Counted from the first letter of the stretch, positions 31,511-39,957 are shown. The stretch is DNA of 64,000 bases from Paenibacillus sp. HGH0039 (GCF_000411255.1 NZ_KE150413.1:424794-488793); one strand, 5' to 3'. The notes: a model not told the origin generated them from the letters alone. A program made the numbers and translations.

Positions 31511-32821
31511 ATGAACCAAGAACAGAGAGTGATGGAATGGATCGAGAATCATCAAGGTGAAATTATTCATTTTTTACAGCAGCTCATTCAAATTCCGAGC
31601 GTCAACCCCTGGTTTTTCGAGGAACCGGCGCCATCCAAAGAGAAGGACCTTCAACAATTTATTGCCGGCAAGCTGGGGAAGCTCGGCGCGGACATCGAAA
31701 TCTGGGAGCCCGTCGCCGATGAGCTGAAGCAATATGAAGGCATGGCAGGCTATTATCCAGGAAGAGATTTTACGGGCAGGCCCAATCTGGCGGCTACGTT
31801 TGGCAAAGGAACGGAAGGCAAGTCCATGCTCTTGTTTGGTCATATTGACGTCGTCATGGCAGGCTCAAGATGGACGGTCGATCCGTTCGAGGGCCAAGTT
31901 ATCGATGGGAAGATGTACGGCCGCGGCACCGTTGATATGAAGGGCGGAGTCGCAGCCATGATTATGGCTGTCGAAGCCATACTTCGCAGCGGGTTTAAGC
32001 TTAAAGGGCCGGTTATCGTCGGTACGGTTGTCGATGAGGAAGCGGGAGGCATGGGGGCACTTGATTTTATCCACCATGGCTATCGAGCGGATGCTTGCAT
32101 TTTAACGGAACCGACCTCGCTGACGATTGCCCCGCTTTGCCGCGGGATTTTATGGGGAAAAATCAAGATCCAAGGTCGCAGCGGCCATATTGAGATGCCG
32201 CAAGCGGATTGGCGGGACGGCGGCGCGGTTGATGCGGTTAAGAAAGCGAGATATATTCTGGAGCATCTGGACCGCTTGAATGAGAAATGGGCTGTCAGCA
32301 AGACCCATCCATACTTGTCGATCCCTTGTCAGGTGCATGTCGCTCAATTAAGCGCTGGGGAATACCCGACCTCCTTCGCGAATGAGGCGGAAATCGTATT
32401 CAATGCGCAATACTTGCCTTCGGAGCGGGACGAGAAGCTTGTAGGCGGCAAAGTAAAAAAGGAATTGACTGACTTTCTACGCGAGATATCGGAATCGGAT
32501 CCTTGGCTTTGTGAGCATAAGCCGGAAATCGAATGGCTGGTGGATGCCGATTGTGCAGAAACGGATGTAGCACATCCCTTTGTTCAGACTTGTGTACAAT
32601 CCTTGAAGGCCATTGGAGAGGAAGGCAAAATCGAAGGACTGGGCTTCCATACCGATATGGGCTGGCCGGTGAACGTAGGCATTCCTACCGTTAATTTTGG
32701 ACCTGGCGACCCCAGCCTTGCCCATCATAGCGACGAATTTACACCTGTCGATGAAGTGATTCAAGCGGTCAAGATGATTGCCAAAACGATTGTGGACTGG
32801 TGTGAAATCGAGGAAGCGTAA
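31511..32821 (+). CDS. M20-family amidohydrolase/peptidase (ArgE/DapE-like)
   Basis: A 436-residue zinc-dependent hydrolase. Metal-binding blocks are visible in order: GHIDVVMAG, GRGTVDMKGGVAAMI, VDEEAGGMGAL with the catalytic and bridging acids, LTEPTS, and the distal HHSDEF histidine. A dimerisation domain lies between. Family members cleave N-acyl, N-carbamoyl or peptide bonds in the cytoplasm, and allantoate amidohydrolases also belong here, which fits the ureidoglycolate lyase-like neighbour. ATG 31511 follows AAAAGGAGAG. It probably removes an acyl or ureido group from the imported compound, which is inference. Confidence 0.88.
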   Translation: MNQEQRVMEWIENHQGEIIHFLQQLIQIPSVNPWFFEEPAPSKEKDLQQFIAGKLGKLGADIEIWEPVADELKQYEGMAGYYPGRDFTGRPNLAATFGKGTEGKSMLLFGHIDVVMAGSRWTVDPFEGQVIDGKMYGRGTVDMKGGVAAMIMAVEAILRSGFKLKGPVIVGTVVDEEAGGMGALDFIHHGYRADACILTEPTSLTIAPLCRGILWGKIKIQGRSGHIEMPQADWRDGGAVDAVKKARYILEHLDRLNEKWAVSKTHPYLSIPCQVHVAQLSAGEYPTSFANEAEIVFNAQYLPSERDEKLVGGKVKKELTDFLREISESDPWLCEHKPEIEWLVDADCAETDVAHPFVQTCVQSLKAIGEEGKIEGLGFHTDMGWPVNVGIPTVNFGPGDPSLAHHSDEFTPVDEVIQAVKMIAKTIVDWCEIEEA

Positions 32822-32889
32822 AAATGGGAACAAGACGGCCTGTAGGTGTAGGGCCTGGTGATATAAAAAATACGGAGGTGCTTGAACTG

Positions 32890-33621
32890 ATGAAGATCTT
32901 GTTTGTTGGCGAATCTTGGGTTGTGCATATGATTCATACGAAAGGTTATGACAGTTTTACCTCGACCAAGTACGAGGAGGGAGCAACCTATTTGCTGTCC
33001 TGTCTGCGTCAGGAGGGAATTGACGTCACCTACATGCCTGCGCATGAAGTGCAGGTACGCTTTCCTCAATCGCTGGAAGAGCTCAAAACCTATGATGCGA
33101 TTGTGCTGAGTGACGTAGGTGCAAACACATTCCTGCTCCAAAATCCAACCTTCTATCAAATGCAAATCATTCCGAACGCCCTTGAGCTTGTGAAGCAGTA
33201 TGTCGCTGAAGGAGGTGGCCTGCTGATGGTTGGCGGTTACCTGACCTTCATGGGGATAGAAGGAAAAGCCAATTATAGAAATACGATATTGGCCGATGTG
33301 CTGCCGGTTGTCATGATGGATAAAGATGATCGGGTAGAGATGCCGAGCGGCTTCTCGCCTGTCGTATCGCAGCCGCATCCATTGGTAAACGATTTGGGAG
33401 AATGGCCTAGGCTGCTAGGTTATAATAAGTTGTCCGCTAAGCCGGGAGCAAAGGAACTGCTAAGCCATGAAGGCGATGCTATTCTGACGCTTGGAACTTA
33501 TGGCCAGGGAAAGACGGCGGCGTTTGCAAGCGATTGTTCGCCGCACTGGGGATCGTTGGAGTTTATGAATTGGGAGCACTATTCGGCCTTTTGGTCCAAG
33601 CTTATTAAGTATCTGAAATAA
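32890..33621 (+). CDS. Glutamine amidotransferase-like protein
   Basis: A 243-residue protein resembling the class I glutamine amidotransferase-like family of Pfam PF07090. The sequence runs MKILFVGESWVVHMIHTKGYD, then DAIVLSDVGANTFLL, EGGGLLMVGGYLTFMG and SPHWGSLEFMNW. The family fold is a Rossmann-like flavodoxin sandwich, but the nucleophile position (GGYLTF) has no cysteine, so glutaminase activity is unlikely. ATG 32890 follows GGAGGTG, and a longer frame from 32824 is not supported. Last gene of the island operon, role unknown. Confidence 0.7.
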   Translation: MKILFVGESWVVHMIHTKGYDSFTSTKYEEGATYLLSCLRQEGIDVTYMPAHEVQVRFPQSLEELKTYDAIVLSDVGANTFLLQNPTFYQMQIIPNALELVKQYVAEGGGLLMVGGYLTFMGIEGKANYRNTILADVLPVVMMDKDDRVEMPSGFSPVVSQPHPLVNDLGEWPRLLGYNKLSAKPGAKELLSHEGDAILTLGTYGQGKTAAFASDCSPHWGSLEFMNWEHYSAFWSKLIKYLK

Positions 33622-33652
33622 TGGAGCAGTGAACATTCCCATACGCCAAAAC

Positions 33653-33683
33653 AGAACCTGCTGGCTCGAGGCTAGCAGGTTCT
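33653..33683. terminator. Palindrome at the right end of the island
   Basis: AGAACCTGCT and AGCAGGTTCT form perfect 10-bp arms around an 11-nt loop. The right arm overlaps the first bases of the right 62-bp repeat. It may end the island operon or be a recombinase arm site. No T run follows. Confidence 0.5.
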
Positions 33684-33737
33684 AGTGGTGTAACAGCCGT
33701 GGAGGTTCGAGTCCTCTCGTCCGCATCACGCATCAAC
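33676..33737 (+). pseudogene. 3' half of tRNA-Leu(CAG), right (attR-like) repeat copy
   Basis: An exact 62-bp copy of 23631-23692. It contains the tRNA from the anticodon to its 3' end (33725) plus 12 bp of flank, but the 5' half is missing and replaced by island sequence, so it is a dead remnant. The terminator that follows is probably the original one of the tRNA operon. Confidence 0.9.
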
Positions 33738-33744
33738 AACGAAG

Positions 33745-33773
33745 AAAGCCTTGAGCAATCAAGGCTTTTTTTG
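33745..33773 (+). terminator. Terminator downstream of the tRNA remnant
   Basis: AAAGCCTTGA GCAA TCAAGGCTTTTTTT is a strong hairpin with a T run, probably the ancestral terminator of the tRNA cluster before the island inserted. Confidence 0.9.
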
Positions 33774-33869
33774 TTTTTTTATTAAAGAGCAGGAATGTGG
33801 CAAAGAGGTTTTTTTTGTTCGTTTTCGTTTGAATGAACATTTTCATACCTAAAAGGAAGTCGTTTCTGC

Positions 33870-34119
33870 TATAATGAAGAGGGAACGGATTCTTCTTAAT
33901 TAACCAATCCGAACCGGAGCTTAGCTTTCTCCGATGACGGATTCAAGGATGAGATACAAACCTGTACGGAGTGATCCCATAAGGAAAAGTTTTTTCTGCG
34001 CATGATAGTGCGGACAAGGGATCGTTTTTCAGGGAAATAAAGGAAGCTAGCATGGGCCGGGTGCCGCCTGCGGACGATGCCTGAGCCTGCGAGAATCTAA
34101 CGGTCGAGGTGGATGAACG
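33870..34119 (+). promoter_or_regulatory. Promoter and long structured leader of the KDG kinase gene
   Basis: TGCTATAAT (hexamer 33870-33875) is an extended -10. The roughly 240-nt leader holds a nested hairpin (AATCCG/CGGATT at 33906-33943 enclosing GGAG/CTCC) and a second one (GATCCC near 33973 with GGGATC near 34018, followed by GTTTTTC) that looks like an attenuator. I do not recognise a known riboswitch. Confidence 0.5.
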
Positions 34120-35094
34120 ATGGAGCAAGGCAATGTGCAGTCCCCTATTTATCCGGATGTGGTGACTTTCGGGGAGTCGATGGCTCTACTGATGCCGGAT
34201 TCGGGAAAAGGAATTGAATATTCACCGCAGCTGACCGCTTCGTTCGGCGGGGCCGAAAGCAATGTGGCGATCGGTCTTGCACGGCTCGGGCATCGTGTCG
34301 GGTGGTTCGGACGCCTGGGGAAAGACCCTTTCGGCCGGATGGTGCTCAAAAAAATACGCGGCGAAGGCGTGGACGTCTCCAGGGCCGTGTTATCGTCCGA
34401 GGCGCCGACGGGTTTGATGCTGCGGGAAGCGGTATCGGGCAAAGCCTCTGTCTACTACTACCGCAAAAATTCGGCCATGAGTCTGATGAAGCCGGGCGAT
34501 CTCGATGAAGATTATATAGCCGGGGCCAAAATTCTGCATGTAACCGGCATTACGCCCGCGCTAAGCGATAGCTGCAAAGAAGCGGTGATCGCCGCCGTCC
34601 GCACGGCCAAAAGGCATGGGGTGAAAGTCTGCTTCGATCCGAACCTGCGGCTTAAGCTCTGGGGGATCGGGGAAGCCAGAGAGACTTTGCTGGCCCTGGC
34701 GGAGGAGGCCGATTATTTTCTTCCGGGTCTGGATGAGCTTCAGCTCCTTTACGAAACGGAGGATTTCGACGGGATTGTCGAAAAGCTGAGCAAGCTTCGT
34801 GCCGTGACCGTGCTTAAAGGCGGCAACGATGAAACATTCCTGATCGAAGGCGGCCGCGTGTCCTCCGTTCCTTTTGTCAAAGCGGAGCGGGTGGTCGATA
34901 CGATTGGAGCAGGGGACGGCTTCTGTGCAGGCTTCCTGTCCGGCATTCTGCAGGGGAAGAGCCACCTGGAAGCGGTGGAGCTGGGCAGTCTGCTCGGTTC
35001 GCTGGTCGTTCAGGCTCCGGGAGACTGGGAAGGCCTGCCGACGCGTGAGGAAGTCGATGCCGTGCTTCAGGGAAGCCGTCATATCGAGCGCTGA
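34120..35094 (+). CDS. kdgK: 2-dehydro-3-deoxygluconokinase (KDG kinase)
   Basis: A 324-residue PfkB-family kinase. VVTFGESMALLMP at the N-terminus, FGGAESNVAIGLARLG near residue 46 and DTIGAGDGFCAGFLSG near residue 260, with the catalytic Asp, are characteristic, and RKNSAMSLM fits KDG kinases. It phosphorylates 2-keto-3-deoxygluconate to KDPG with ATP. The gene that follows at 35211 encodes the aldolase that splits KDPG, completing the lower Entner-Doudoroff / hexuronate pathway. The start follows GAGGTGGATGAACG. It lies just outside the genomic island. Confidence 0.88.
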   Translation: MEQGNVQSPIYPDVVTFGESMALLMPDSGKGIEYSPQLTASFGGAESNVAIGLARLGHRVGWFGRLGKDPFGRMVLKKIRGEGVDVSRAVLSSEAPTGLMLREAVSGKASVYYYRKNSAMSLMKPGDLDEDYIAGAKILHVTGITPALSDSCKEAVIAAVRTAKRHGVKVCFDPNLRLKLWGIGEARETLLALAEEADYFLPGLDELQLLYETEDFDGIVEKLSKLRAVTVLKGGNDETFLIEGGRVSSVPFVKAERVVDTIGAGDGFCAGFLSGILQGKSHLEAVELGSLLGSLVVQAPGDWEGLPTREEVDAVLQGSRHIER

Positions 35095-35210
35095 GTTGTC
35101 TTGCCGTTAAGTCTGATTGAGGTTCATACGGCGAATCAGATAGAAGGCGTATCCGCCGCCTCTTACTTGCGGAAACTGATTTTACCGACAGAGAGAGGAT
35201 GAACTGACCC

Positions 35211-35882
35211 ATGAAAAAAATACAGCTGATTCAAAAAATTACGGAACAGGGCGTAGTCGCCGTTCTGAGAGGCAAAACGCCGGACGAAGTCGTCGAAGCC
35301 GCCGAACGGGCCATCGAAGGCGGCATCAAAGTCATCGAAGTGACGATGACGGTGCCTTTTGCGCTCCAAGCCATTGAAAAGCTGGCCAATACATACAGCA
35401 GCACGGCACAGGACGCCTCCAAATTCGCTATTATCGGCGTAGGTACCGTTCTGGACCCGGAAACGGCGAGAGCGGCCATTCTGAGCGGCTCGGAGTTCGT
35501 GGTGGGGCCTTCCCTGAATCCGGCGACCGTGGCGCTCTGCAACCGGTACCGCGTGCCGGTAATGCCGGGCACGATGACCGTCAAAGAGATCCAGGAAGCG
35601 CTGGAGCTCGGCGTGGATATCGTGAAGCTGTTCCCGGGCAACTTGTACGAGCCGTCCGTGATCAAGGCCATCAAGGGGCCTCTGCCGCAGGCAAACATCA
35701 TGCCGACTGGGGGCGTATCCCTGGACAATCTGGCCGATTGGATCAAAGCGGGTGCCGTCGCCGTCGGGATCGGATCGGATCTGACGACGGAGGCGTCCAA
35801 AACCGGCGATTTCAGCCTAATTGCGAAGAAAGCGGCCCAGTACACGCAGGCTTTCAAGGAGGCTAAAGCGGCTCTTTCCTGA
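35211..35882 (+). CDS. eda: KDPG / 4-hydroxy-2-oxoglutarate aldolase
   Basis: A 223-residue class I aldolase with TIM-barrel fold. GVVAVLRGKTPDE, the catalytic glutamate in IEVTMTVPFAL and the Schiff-base lysine in DIVKLFPGN are visible, as is the phosphate-binding IMPTGGVSLDN. It cleaves 2-keto-3-deoxy-6-phosphogluconate to pyruvate and glyceraldehyde 3-phosphate. The 116-bp gap behind kdgK has no terminator, so the two are probably cotranscribed. AGAGAGGATG lies upstream of ATG 35211. Confidence 0.92.
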   Translation: MKKIQLIQKITEQGVVAVLRGKTPDEVVEAAERAIEGGIKVIEVTMTVPFALQAIEKLANTYSSTAQDASKFAIIGVGTVLDPETARAAILSGSEFVVGPSLNPATVALCNRYRVPVMPGTMTVKEIQEALELGVDIVKLFPGNLYEPSVIKAIKGPLPQANIMPTGGVSLDNLADWIKAGAVAVGIGSDLTTEASKTGDFSLIAKKAAQYTQAFKEAKAALS

Positions 35883-36015
35883 GCGCAGCGGACGAGGCGG
35901 ACGTTCGGTGTGTGATTGACCACCGCGTCTTATGCGACCCACACCGCGCACTGGGAGCTGCGCGCGGTTTGAAAAGAGAAGAGGGCAATTGGCTAGGCGA
36001 GCCATTCAGGTAAAG

Positions 36016-36055
36016 AGGAAGGATCGGAGAAGACTACTCCGGTCCTTCTTTTTAT
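36016..36055 (+). terminator. Terminator after the kdgK-eda unit
   Basis: GAAGGATCGGAG pairs with CTCCGGTCCTTC around a seven-base loop and is followed by TTTTTAT. Confidence 0.85.
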
Positions 36056-36196
36056 GTGCGGAAATGAGGGTTTTTCCTTGTTTATAGGGGATGTAAAAAA
36101 TTGGATTGAAATTTGAGTAGAAAAAGGATTGAGTTTTCATGAATTATTTGTTATGATATCTCTTGTCGATTCGGAAATGTTTCGAACGAAAAGTTT

Positions 36197-36271
36197 GCGG
36201 AAGTGGCTCAGCGGTAGAGCATCGCCTTGCCAAGGCGAGGGTCGCGGGTTCGATTCCCGTCTTCCGCTCCA
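36197..36271 (+). tRNA. tRNA-Gly (GCC)
   Basis: A 75-nt cloverleaf with acceptor GCGGAAG, anticodon GCC in TTGCCAAG, a GGTTCGATTCC T arm and an encoded CCA. Confidence 0.95.
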
Positions 36272-36280
36272 AACACCTTT

Positions 36281-36351
36281 GCGGGTGTAGTTCAATGGTA
36301 GAACTCCAGCCTTCCAAGCTGGTAGCGTGGGTTCGATTCCCATCACCCGCT
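36281..36351 (+). tRNA. tRNA-Gly (TCC)
   Basis: A 71-nt cloverleaf with acceptor GCGGGTG, anticodon TCC in CTTCCAAG and a GGTTCGATTCC T arm. No CCA is encoded. Confidence 0.95.
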
Positions 36352-36363
36352 TACAAGATTCAG

Positions 36364-36400
36364 AAAAAGCAGTCTCCTTTACGGAGGCTGCTTTTTTTTG
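36364..36400 (+). terminator. Terminator after the tRNA-Gly pair
   Basis: AAAAAGCAGTCTCC and GGAGGCTGCTTTTTTTT form a near-perfect hairpin with a T run. Confidence 0.9.
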
Positions 36401-36547
36401 TGGCCGCGATGGATACAGCGTCCGGCCCTACTAGAACCAGGAATAGCGATACCCGGCTTTTACATTGCCTTCCATCCTTCTACCGATTATGCAACATTTA
36501 TCGCCTCACACCGTTTAACTGGGTAAGAAAGGTACAGGGGGTGTCTT

Positions 36548-37039
36548 ATGCGTCGGAATAAATGGATAGGGCTATCCAGCGGACTCGTTATATTAGCTAT
36601 GGCTGTGGCCGGGGCCGCCTCGCTTTGGCGGCCTTCAGCCGAGCTTACCCCGGAGAAAGTGGTTCTCAACTGGAATGGCCGCATCAACGAGGTGCCGCAA
36701 GCGGATTCCCGCTATCAACGTCTGATAGACGATGCCGAGAAAGTGATAGAATCTACCGGGAAGGGGCCCTGCAAGTGTACGGCTGAACTGACCGGGGATG
36801 TGCCGGACAAGCCCGGGCTGCTTCTTATGCTGCCGCCCGGTCAGTCGGTCCGCATTAGGAAGGAGTTTCCGGTCGCCACGGCGGTCCATGATGTCCGCAG
36901 GCTCTACGTACCGTTTCAAGACGGCGGAGATTCTCCCCGAATGGAGTTAGACGGCGGGGTATATGAAGTGGGCAGAGAGAGCCTGGATGCCCTTAAAAAG
37001 ACCGCCGCCGAGGCTGCCGGAAACTTAACCGGGGGATAA
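36548..37039 (+). CDS. Hypothetical exported or membrane-anchored protein
   Basis: A 163-residue protein I do not recognise. It begins MRRNKWIGLSS followed by a hydrophobic stretch to about residue 26, a signal peptide or anchor without lipobox. The rest is soluble and contains one CKC pair (near residue 77) in GKGPCKCTAEL. The start is preceded by AGGGGGTG. It is followed after 159 bp by an alpha/beta hydrolase and a GtrA-like gene. No function is proposed. Confidence 0.6.
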   Translation: MRRNKWIGLSSGLVILAMAVAGAASLWRPSAELTPEKVVLNWNGRINEVPQADSRYQRLIDDAEKVIESTGKGPCKCTAELTGDVPDKPGLLLMLPPGQSVRIRKEFPVATAVHDVRRLYVPFQDGGDSPRMELDGGVYEVGRESLDALKKTAAEAAGNLTGG

Positions 37040-37198
37040 GGTAGGCCGGGAAGCGGAGCTGTGATACGATAGGCGTTGAAGAAGACGGAAACGGCCGGAG
37101 AAGGACAGCGGACATCCATTGGTTCGGATCGGCAAAGCGGAGATGGCCCGGAACGGAGAGAAGACGATTTTCTCTGGACGGATTCAAGGAGGCGGAGA

Positions 37199-37960
37199 AT
37201 GACTGGAAAAAGACGATCGCGCGGCAGAAAGTGGCTTCTGGCGCTGGCGATCTTTATACTCGCCGCCGGAATTGCGGCGGCGTTCTATCTGCGGCCGTAC
37301 GGGCCGGACCGCACGGCGGTCGAAGCCATGCGAAGCGGTGGCGGCGTTACCGTTACAGACAGCAAGGATGTAACGGTCTACGAAGGCGCAGAGCCGAAGG
37401 AGCCGGGCGTGATCTTCTACCCGGGCGGCCTGGTGAAGCCGGAGAGCTACGCGCCTCTGGCCCGGGAGCTGGCTCAGCGCGGGCACCGCACGGTGGTCGT
37501 CAAAATGCCGCTGAATTTGGCGGTATTGGGAGGCGGCCGTGCCTCGGAAGTGATAGCGGCCCGTCCCGGGGAGTCCTTCGTCATCGGAGGGCACTCGCTC
37601 GGCGGCGTGATGGCGGCCCGTTATGCGGCGGAGCATCCGGAAGGGCTGCGGGGCGTGTTTTTCCTGGCGTCGTACGCCGATGACAAAGGAAGCCTCCGGG
37701 ACAAAGGGCTTCCGGTTCTCTCCGTGACCGGTTCGGAGGACGGCGTTCTGAACCGCGACAGCTTCGAGAAGAACAAGAAGAACCTGCCACAGGACGCCAA
37801 GCTTTTGACCCTGCCGGGAGGCAACCACGGCCAATTCGGCAGTTACGGCCCTCAGAAGGGCGACCATGCGGCTTCGATCTCACCGGAGGAACAGACTCGC
37901 CGGACGGCCGAAGCGATTACCGACTGGATGACCGGAATCCGGGAGAAGGGGAAGAACTGA
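37199..37960 (+). CDS. Membrane-anchored alpha/beta hydrolase
   Basis: A 253-residue hydrolase of the Abhydrolase_5 type. Basic residues and a hydrophobic helix (about 13-33) anchor it in the membrane with the domain probably outside. GHSLGGVMA carries the nucleophile serine, GSEDGVLN the likely acid and GGNHGQFG the catalytic histidine. Upstream, the frame stays open to 37076 but AAGGAGGCGGAG directly before ATG 37199 sets the start. The substrate is unknown, and related proteins are esterases or lipases. It lies 3 nt before the GtrA-like gene and is probably cotranscribed with it. Confidence 0.82.
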   Translation: MTGKRRSRGRKWLLALAIFILAAGIAAAFYLRPYGPDRTAVEAMRSGGGVTVTDSKDVTVYEGAEPKEPGVIFYPGGLVKPESYAPLARELAQRGHRTVVVKMPLNLAVLGGGRASEVIAARPGESFVIGGHSLGGVMAARYAAEHPEGLRGVFFLASYADDKGSLRDKGLPVLSVTGSEDGVLNRDSFEKNKKNLPQDAKLLTLPGGNHGQFGSYGPQKGDHAASISPEEQTRRTAEAITDWMTGIREKGKN

Positions 37961-37963
37961 CAC

Positions 37964-38416
37964 GTGACAAACGATAACAACGGGCAAAAAAAGCGGCTTA
38001 ACCCGGAAATGCTCCGCCTGCTCCGCTTCGGGGCAGTAGGGGTCGGCAATACGGCGGTGGACTGGGCCGTGTTCTGGCTGCTGTTCTCGGGTCTGCACCT
38101 GCATTACGGAGCGGCTCAGACGGTCTCGTACTTGTGCGGAACCTTGAACAGCTACCTCTGGAACCGGAAATGGACGTTTGCCAGCAAAGAACCGGTGCGG
38201 GTATCGGAGGCATTGAAGTTCCTGATGGTCAACGGACTGTGTCTGGGGCTGTCCTATCTGCTGCTCTATGTATGCAGCGATGTGCTGGGATGGAACATGC
38301 TGCTTAGCAAGCTGACGGTGACGGTTCTGCTGCTTCTGGTGAATTACGCCGCCAGTAAATGGTGGGTTTTCGCCCCGGGCGAAAAGCGCAAGGAAGGCGA
38401 ATCATTTGAGCCTTAA
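37964..38416 (+). CDS. GtrA-family membrane protein
   Basis: A 150-residue protein with four membrane helices and the family block LRFGAVGVGNTAVDWAVFWLL, followed by TLNSYLWNRKWTF, which is diagnostic of GtrA-like proteins. Members take part in moving undecaprenyl-linked sugars or modifying cell-surface polysaccharides. GTG 37964 lies 3 nt behind the hydrolase stop with weak purine content upstream, so coupling is likely. The C-terminal tail is charged. Confidence 0.85.
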   Translation: MTNDNNGQKKRLNPEMLRLLRFGAVGVGNTAVDWAVFWLLFSGLHLHYGAAQTVSYLCGTLNSYLWNRKWTFASKEPVRVSEALKFLMVNGLCLGLSYLLLYVCSDVLGWNMLLSKLTVTVLLLLVNYAASKWWVFAPGEKRKEGESFEP

Positions 38417-38602
38417 TTCGGACAGAAAATTCGCCGGATTTTAGACCAGACGACGGAGGATTTTTGCAGTATAATGGACCTGAACTTCTGTAACGGATAA
38501 AAGATTTCTTCTTTTGTCCGTCTTCTTTTACCCAACGCGTAAGCGCAACCATTTTGCTGACGAAGCCGGAAAACAGCACCGGCTCAAAGGAGAGCTACCG
38601 AC

Positions 38603-39901
38603 GTGCAGGCCAAGACCCGCTCCTGGAACCGTTTTACCCCGACCCGTAAACATCTTTGGATCGCGACTCTCGAAGGGGCTCCGGCCACGGTAGTTCAAAC
38701 CCTTCTCAACGGTCCGTTCCTGACGGGTTATTTGCTTTATCTCGGCGCAACGTCCGCACAGATCGGACTTGTGCTCGCCATGACGACGATCGTGAACGCC
38801 GGTCAGATCCTGATGGCTTTTTTCATGCAGAGATGGAAAAACCGGAAGCTGCAGATTCTCATCTTCGGAGGGCTTCACCGGATTCTGTGGGCGGCAACGG
38901 GATTGATTCCGCTATTGCTGGACCGTGATTTGTGGATTCCGGCTTACATCGCCTTGTATACGTCGGCTTTTCTTTCGAACGCCTTCGGGGGTGTGGTCTG
39001 GTCCACGCTGATGGCGGATATGGTGCCGTCTTCGGTGAGGGCCCGTTATTTCGGCATCCGGAACATGATGCTGAACGCTCTCGGAGCTCTGTGCCTGTTT
39101 GCGGGCGGACAAATACTCGACAAGCTCGGTAACGAAGCGGGATTTGAGGTTCTTTACCTGGTGATCGGCACGGCTGCTGTGCTCAATGTAATCGCTTACC
39201 TATTTTATCCGAATCCGCCCTTCGAGCCTTCCGCGGAAAGCGGGCTCCTGCCCATGCTTACGCGCCCTATGAAAGATACTTCGTATATCAGGGCGACGGC
39301 GTTCCTGTCGTTCTGGCTGTTTTTGCAGGGGATTGCGGTGCCGCTCTTCTCATATGTCATGTTGAAGCTGCTGCAGATAAGCTATGAGACGATTTCCGTG
39401 CTGACGGTGCTGCAGACGGCCGTGATGATGATTTCTTTCTACGTCTGGGGAAATCTTAACGCGCGGTGGAGCAACCGGCGGCTTCTGTTCTGGACGCTCC
39501 CGCTTCTGTCGCTGTCGTGTCTGCTGTGGGGGATGCTCGCCTGGCTACCGGCCCTTCCGGTGCTGATTGCGGTTCACATCCTGCTTGGAGCGGGGACCGG
39601 AGGATTCAACCAACTGGCTTTCAATTTCATTATCGGGGATACGCCGAGGGGCGAGCGGCCGATGTTTATCGCCATGTACAACACCTTGACGGGACTGGCG
39701 GCTTTCCTGGGGCCTCTGCTCGGGGGCATGCTGTACGAAAAGGCGGAAGGGCTGCCGCTCTGGGTTCAGCAGTACGGAATTGCCGCAGGAACGGGAACGG
39801 TTATGCTCGTCCTGGCTCTGACCCTGGGGCGCAGAGTGCTGCTGGAGCGGCAGAGCCGCAGGAAAAAGACGGAGACGCCGGATAAAAGCATGCCGGTTTA
39901 G
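38603..39901 (+). CDS. MFS transporter
   Basis: A 432-residue major facilitator protein with about twelve membrane helices. The first half shows LYLGATSAQIGLVLAMTTI and FFMQRWKNRKLQ, the latter the loop between helices 2 and 3. The N-terminal stretch contains WIATLEGAPATVVQTLL. GTG 38603 is preceded by AAAGGAGAG. The substrate is unknown, and its relatives include many uncharacterised exporters in Bacillales. It stands alone between a long leader (38417-38602, nothing recognised) and a terminator. Confidence 0.85.
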   Translation: MQAKTRSWNRFTPTRKHLWIATLEGAPATVVQTLLNGPFLTGYLLYLGATSAQIGLVLAMTTIVNAGQILMAFFMQRWKNRKLQILIFGGLHRILWAATGLIPLLLDRDLWIPAYIALYTSAFLSNAFGGVVWSTLMADMVPSSVRARYFGIRNMMLNALGALCLFAGGQILDKLGNEAGFEVLYLVIGTAAVLNVIAYLFYPNPPFEPSAESGLLPMLTRPMKDTSYIRATAFLSFWLFLQGIAVPLFSYVMLKLLQISYETISVLTVLQTAVMMISFYVWGNLNARWSNRRLLFWTLPLLSLSCLLWGMLAWLPALPVLIAVHILLGAGTGGFNQLAFNFIIGDTPRGERPMFIAMYNTLTGLAAFLGPLLGGMLYEKAEGLPLWVQQYGIAAGTGTVMLVLALTLGRRVLLERQSRRKKTETPDKSMPV

Positions 39902-39928
39902 CTCCGCACATACGGCCTTGGACCGGAA

Positions 39929-39957
39929 GAGTGCGGCGCGCCGTGCTCTTTTTTTGT
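39929..39957 (+). terminator. Terminator after the MFS gene
   Basis: GAGTGCGGC and GCCGTGCTC form a stem with one wobble, followed by seven T. Confidence 0.85.

Larger units (their letters stand above)
23631..33737. mobile_element. Genomic island in tRNA-Leu(CAG), no integrase seen
   Basis: A segment of about 10 kb bounded by 62-bp perfect direct repeats whose left copy completes tRNA-Leu(CAG). Insertion with the crossover in the anticodon loop is classical for tyrosine-integrase elements. The cargo is one catabolic gene set: LacI regulator, ribokinase, Rbs-type transporter, cupin, M20 amidohydrolase and glutamine amidotransferase-like protein. G+C is visibly lower than on both sides: the line at 27961 has 23 G/C in 60, while the line at 35281 has 37 in 60. 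No integrase, excisionase or phage gene is visible inside, so the element was either mobilised in trans or has lost its recombination module. Confidence 0.8.
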
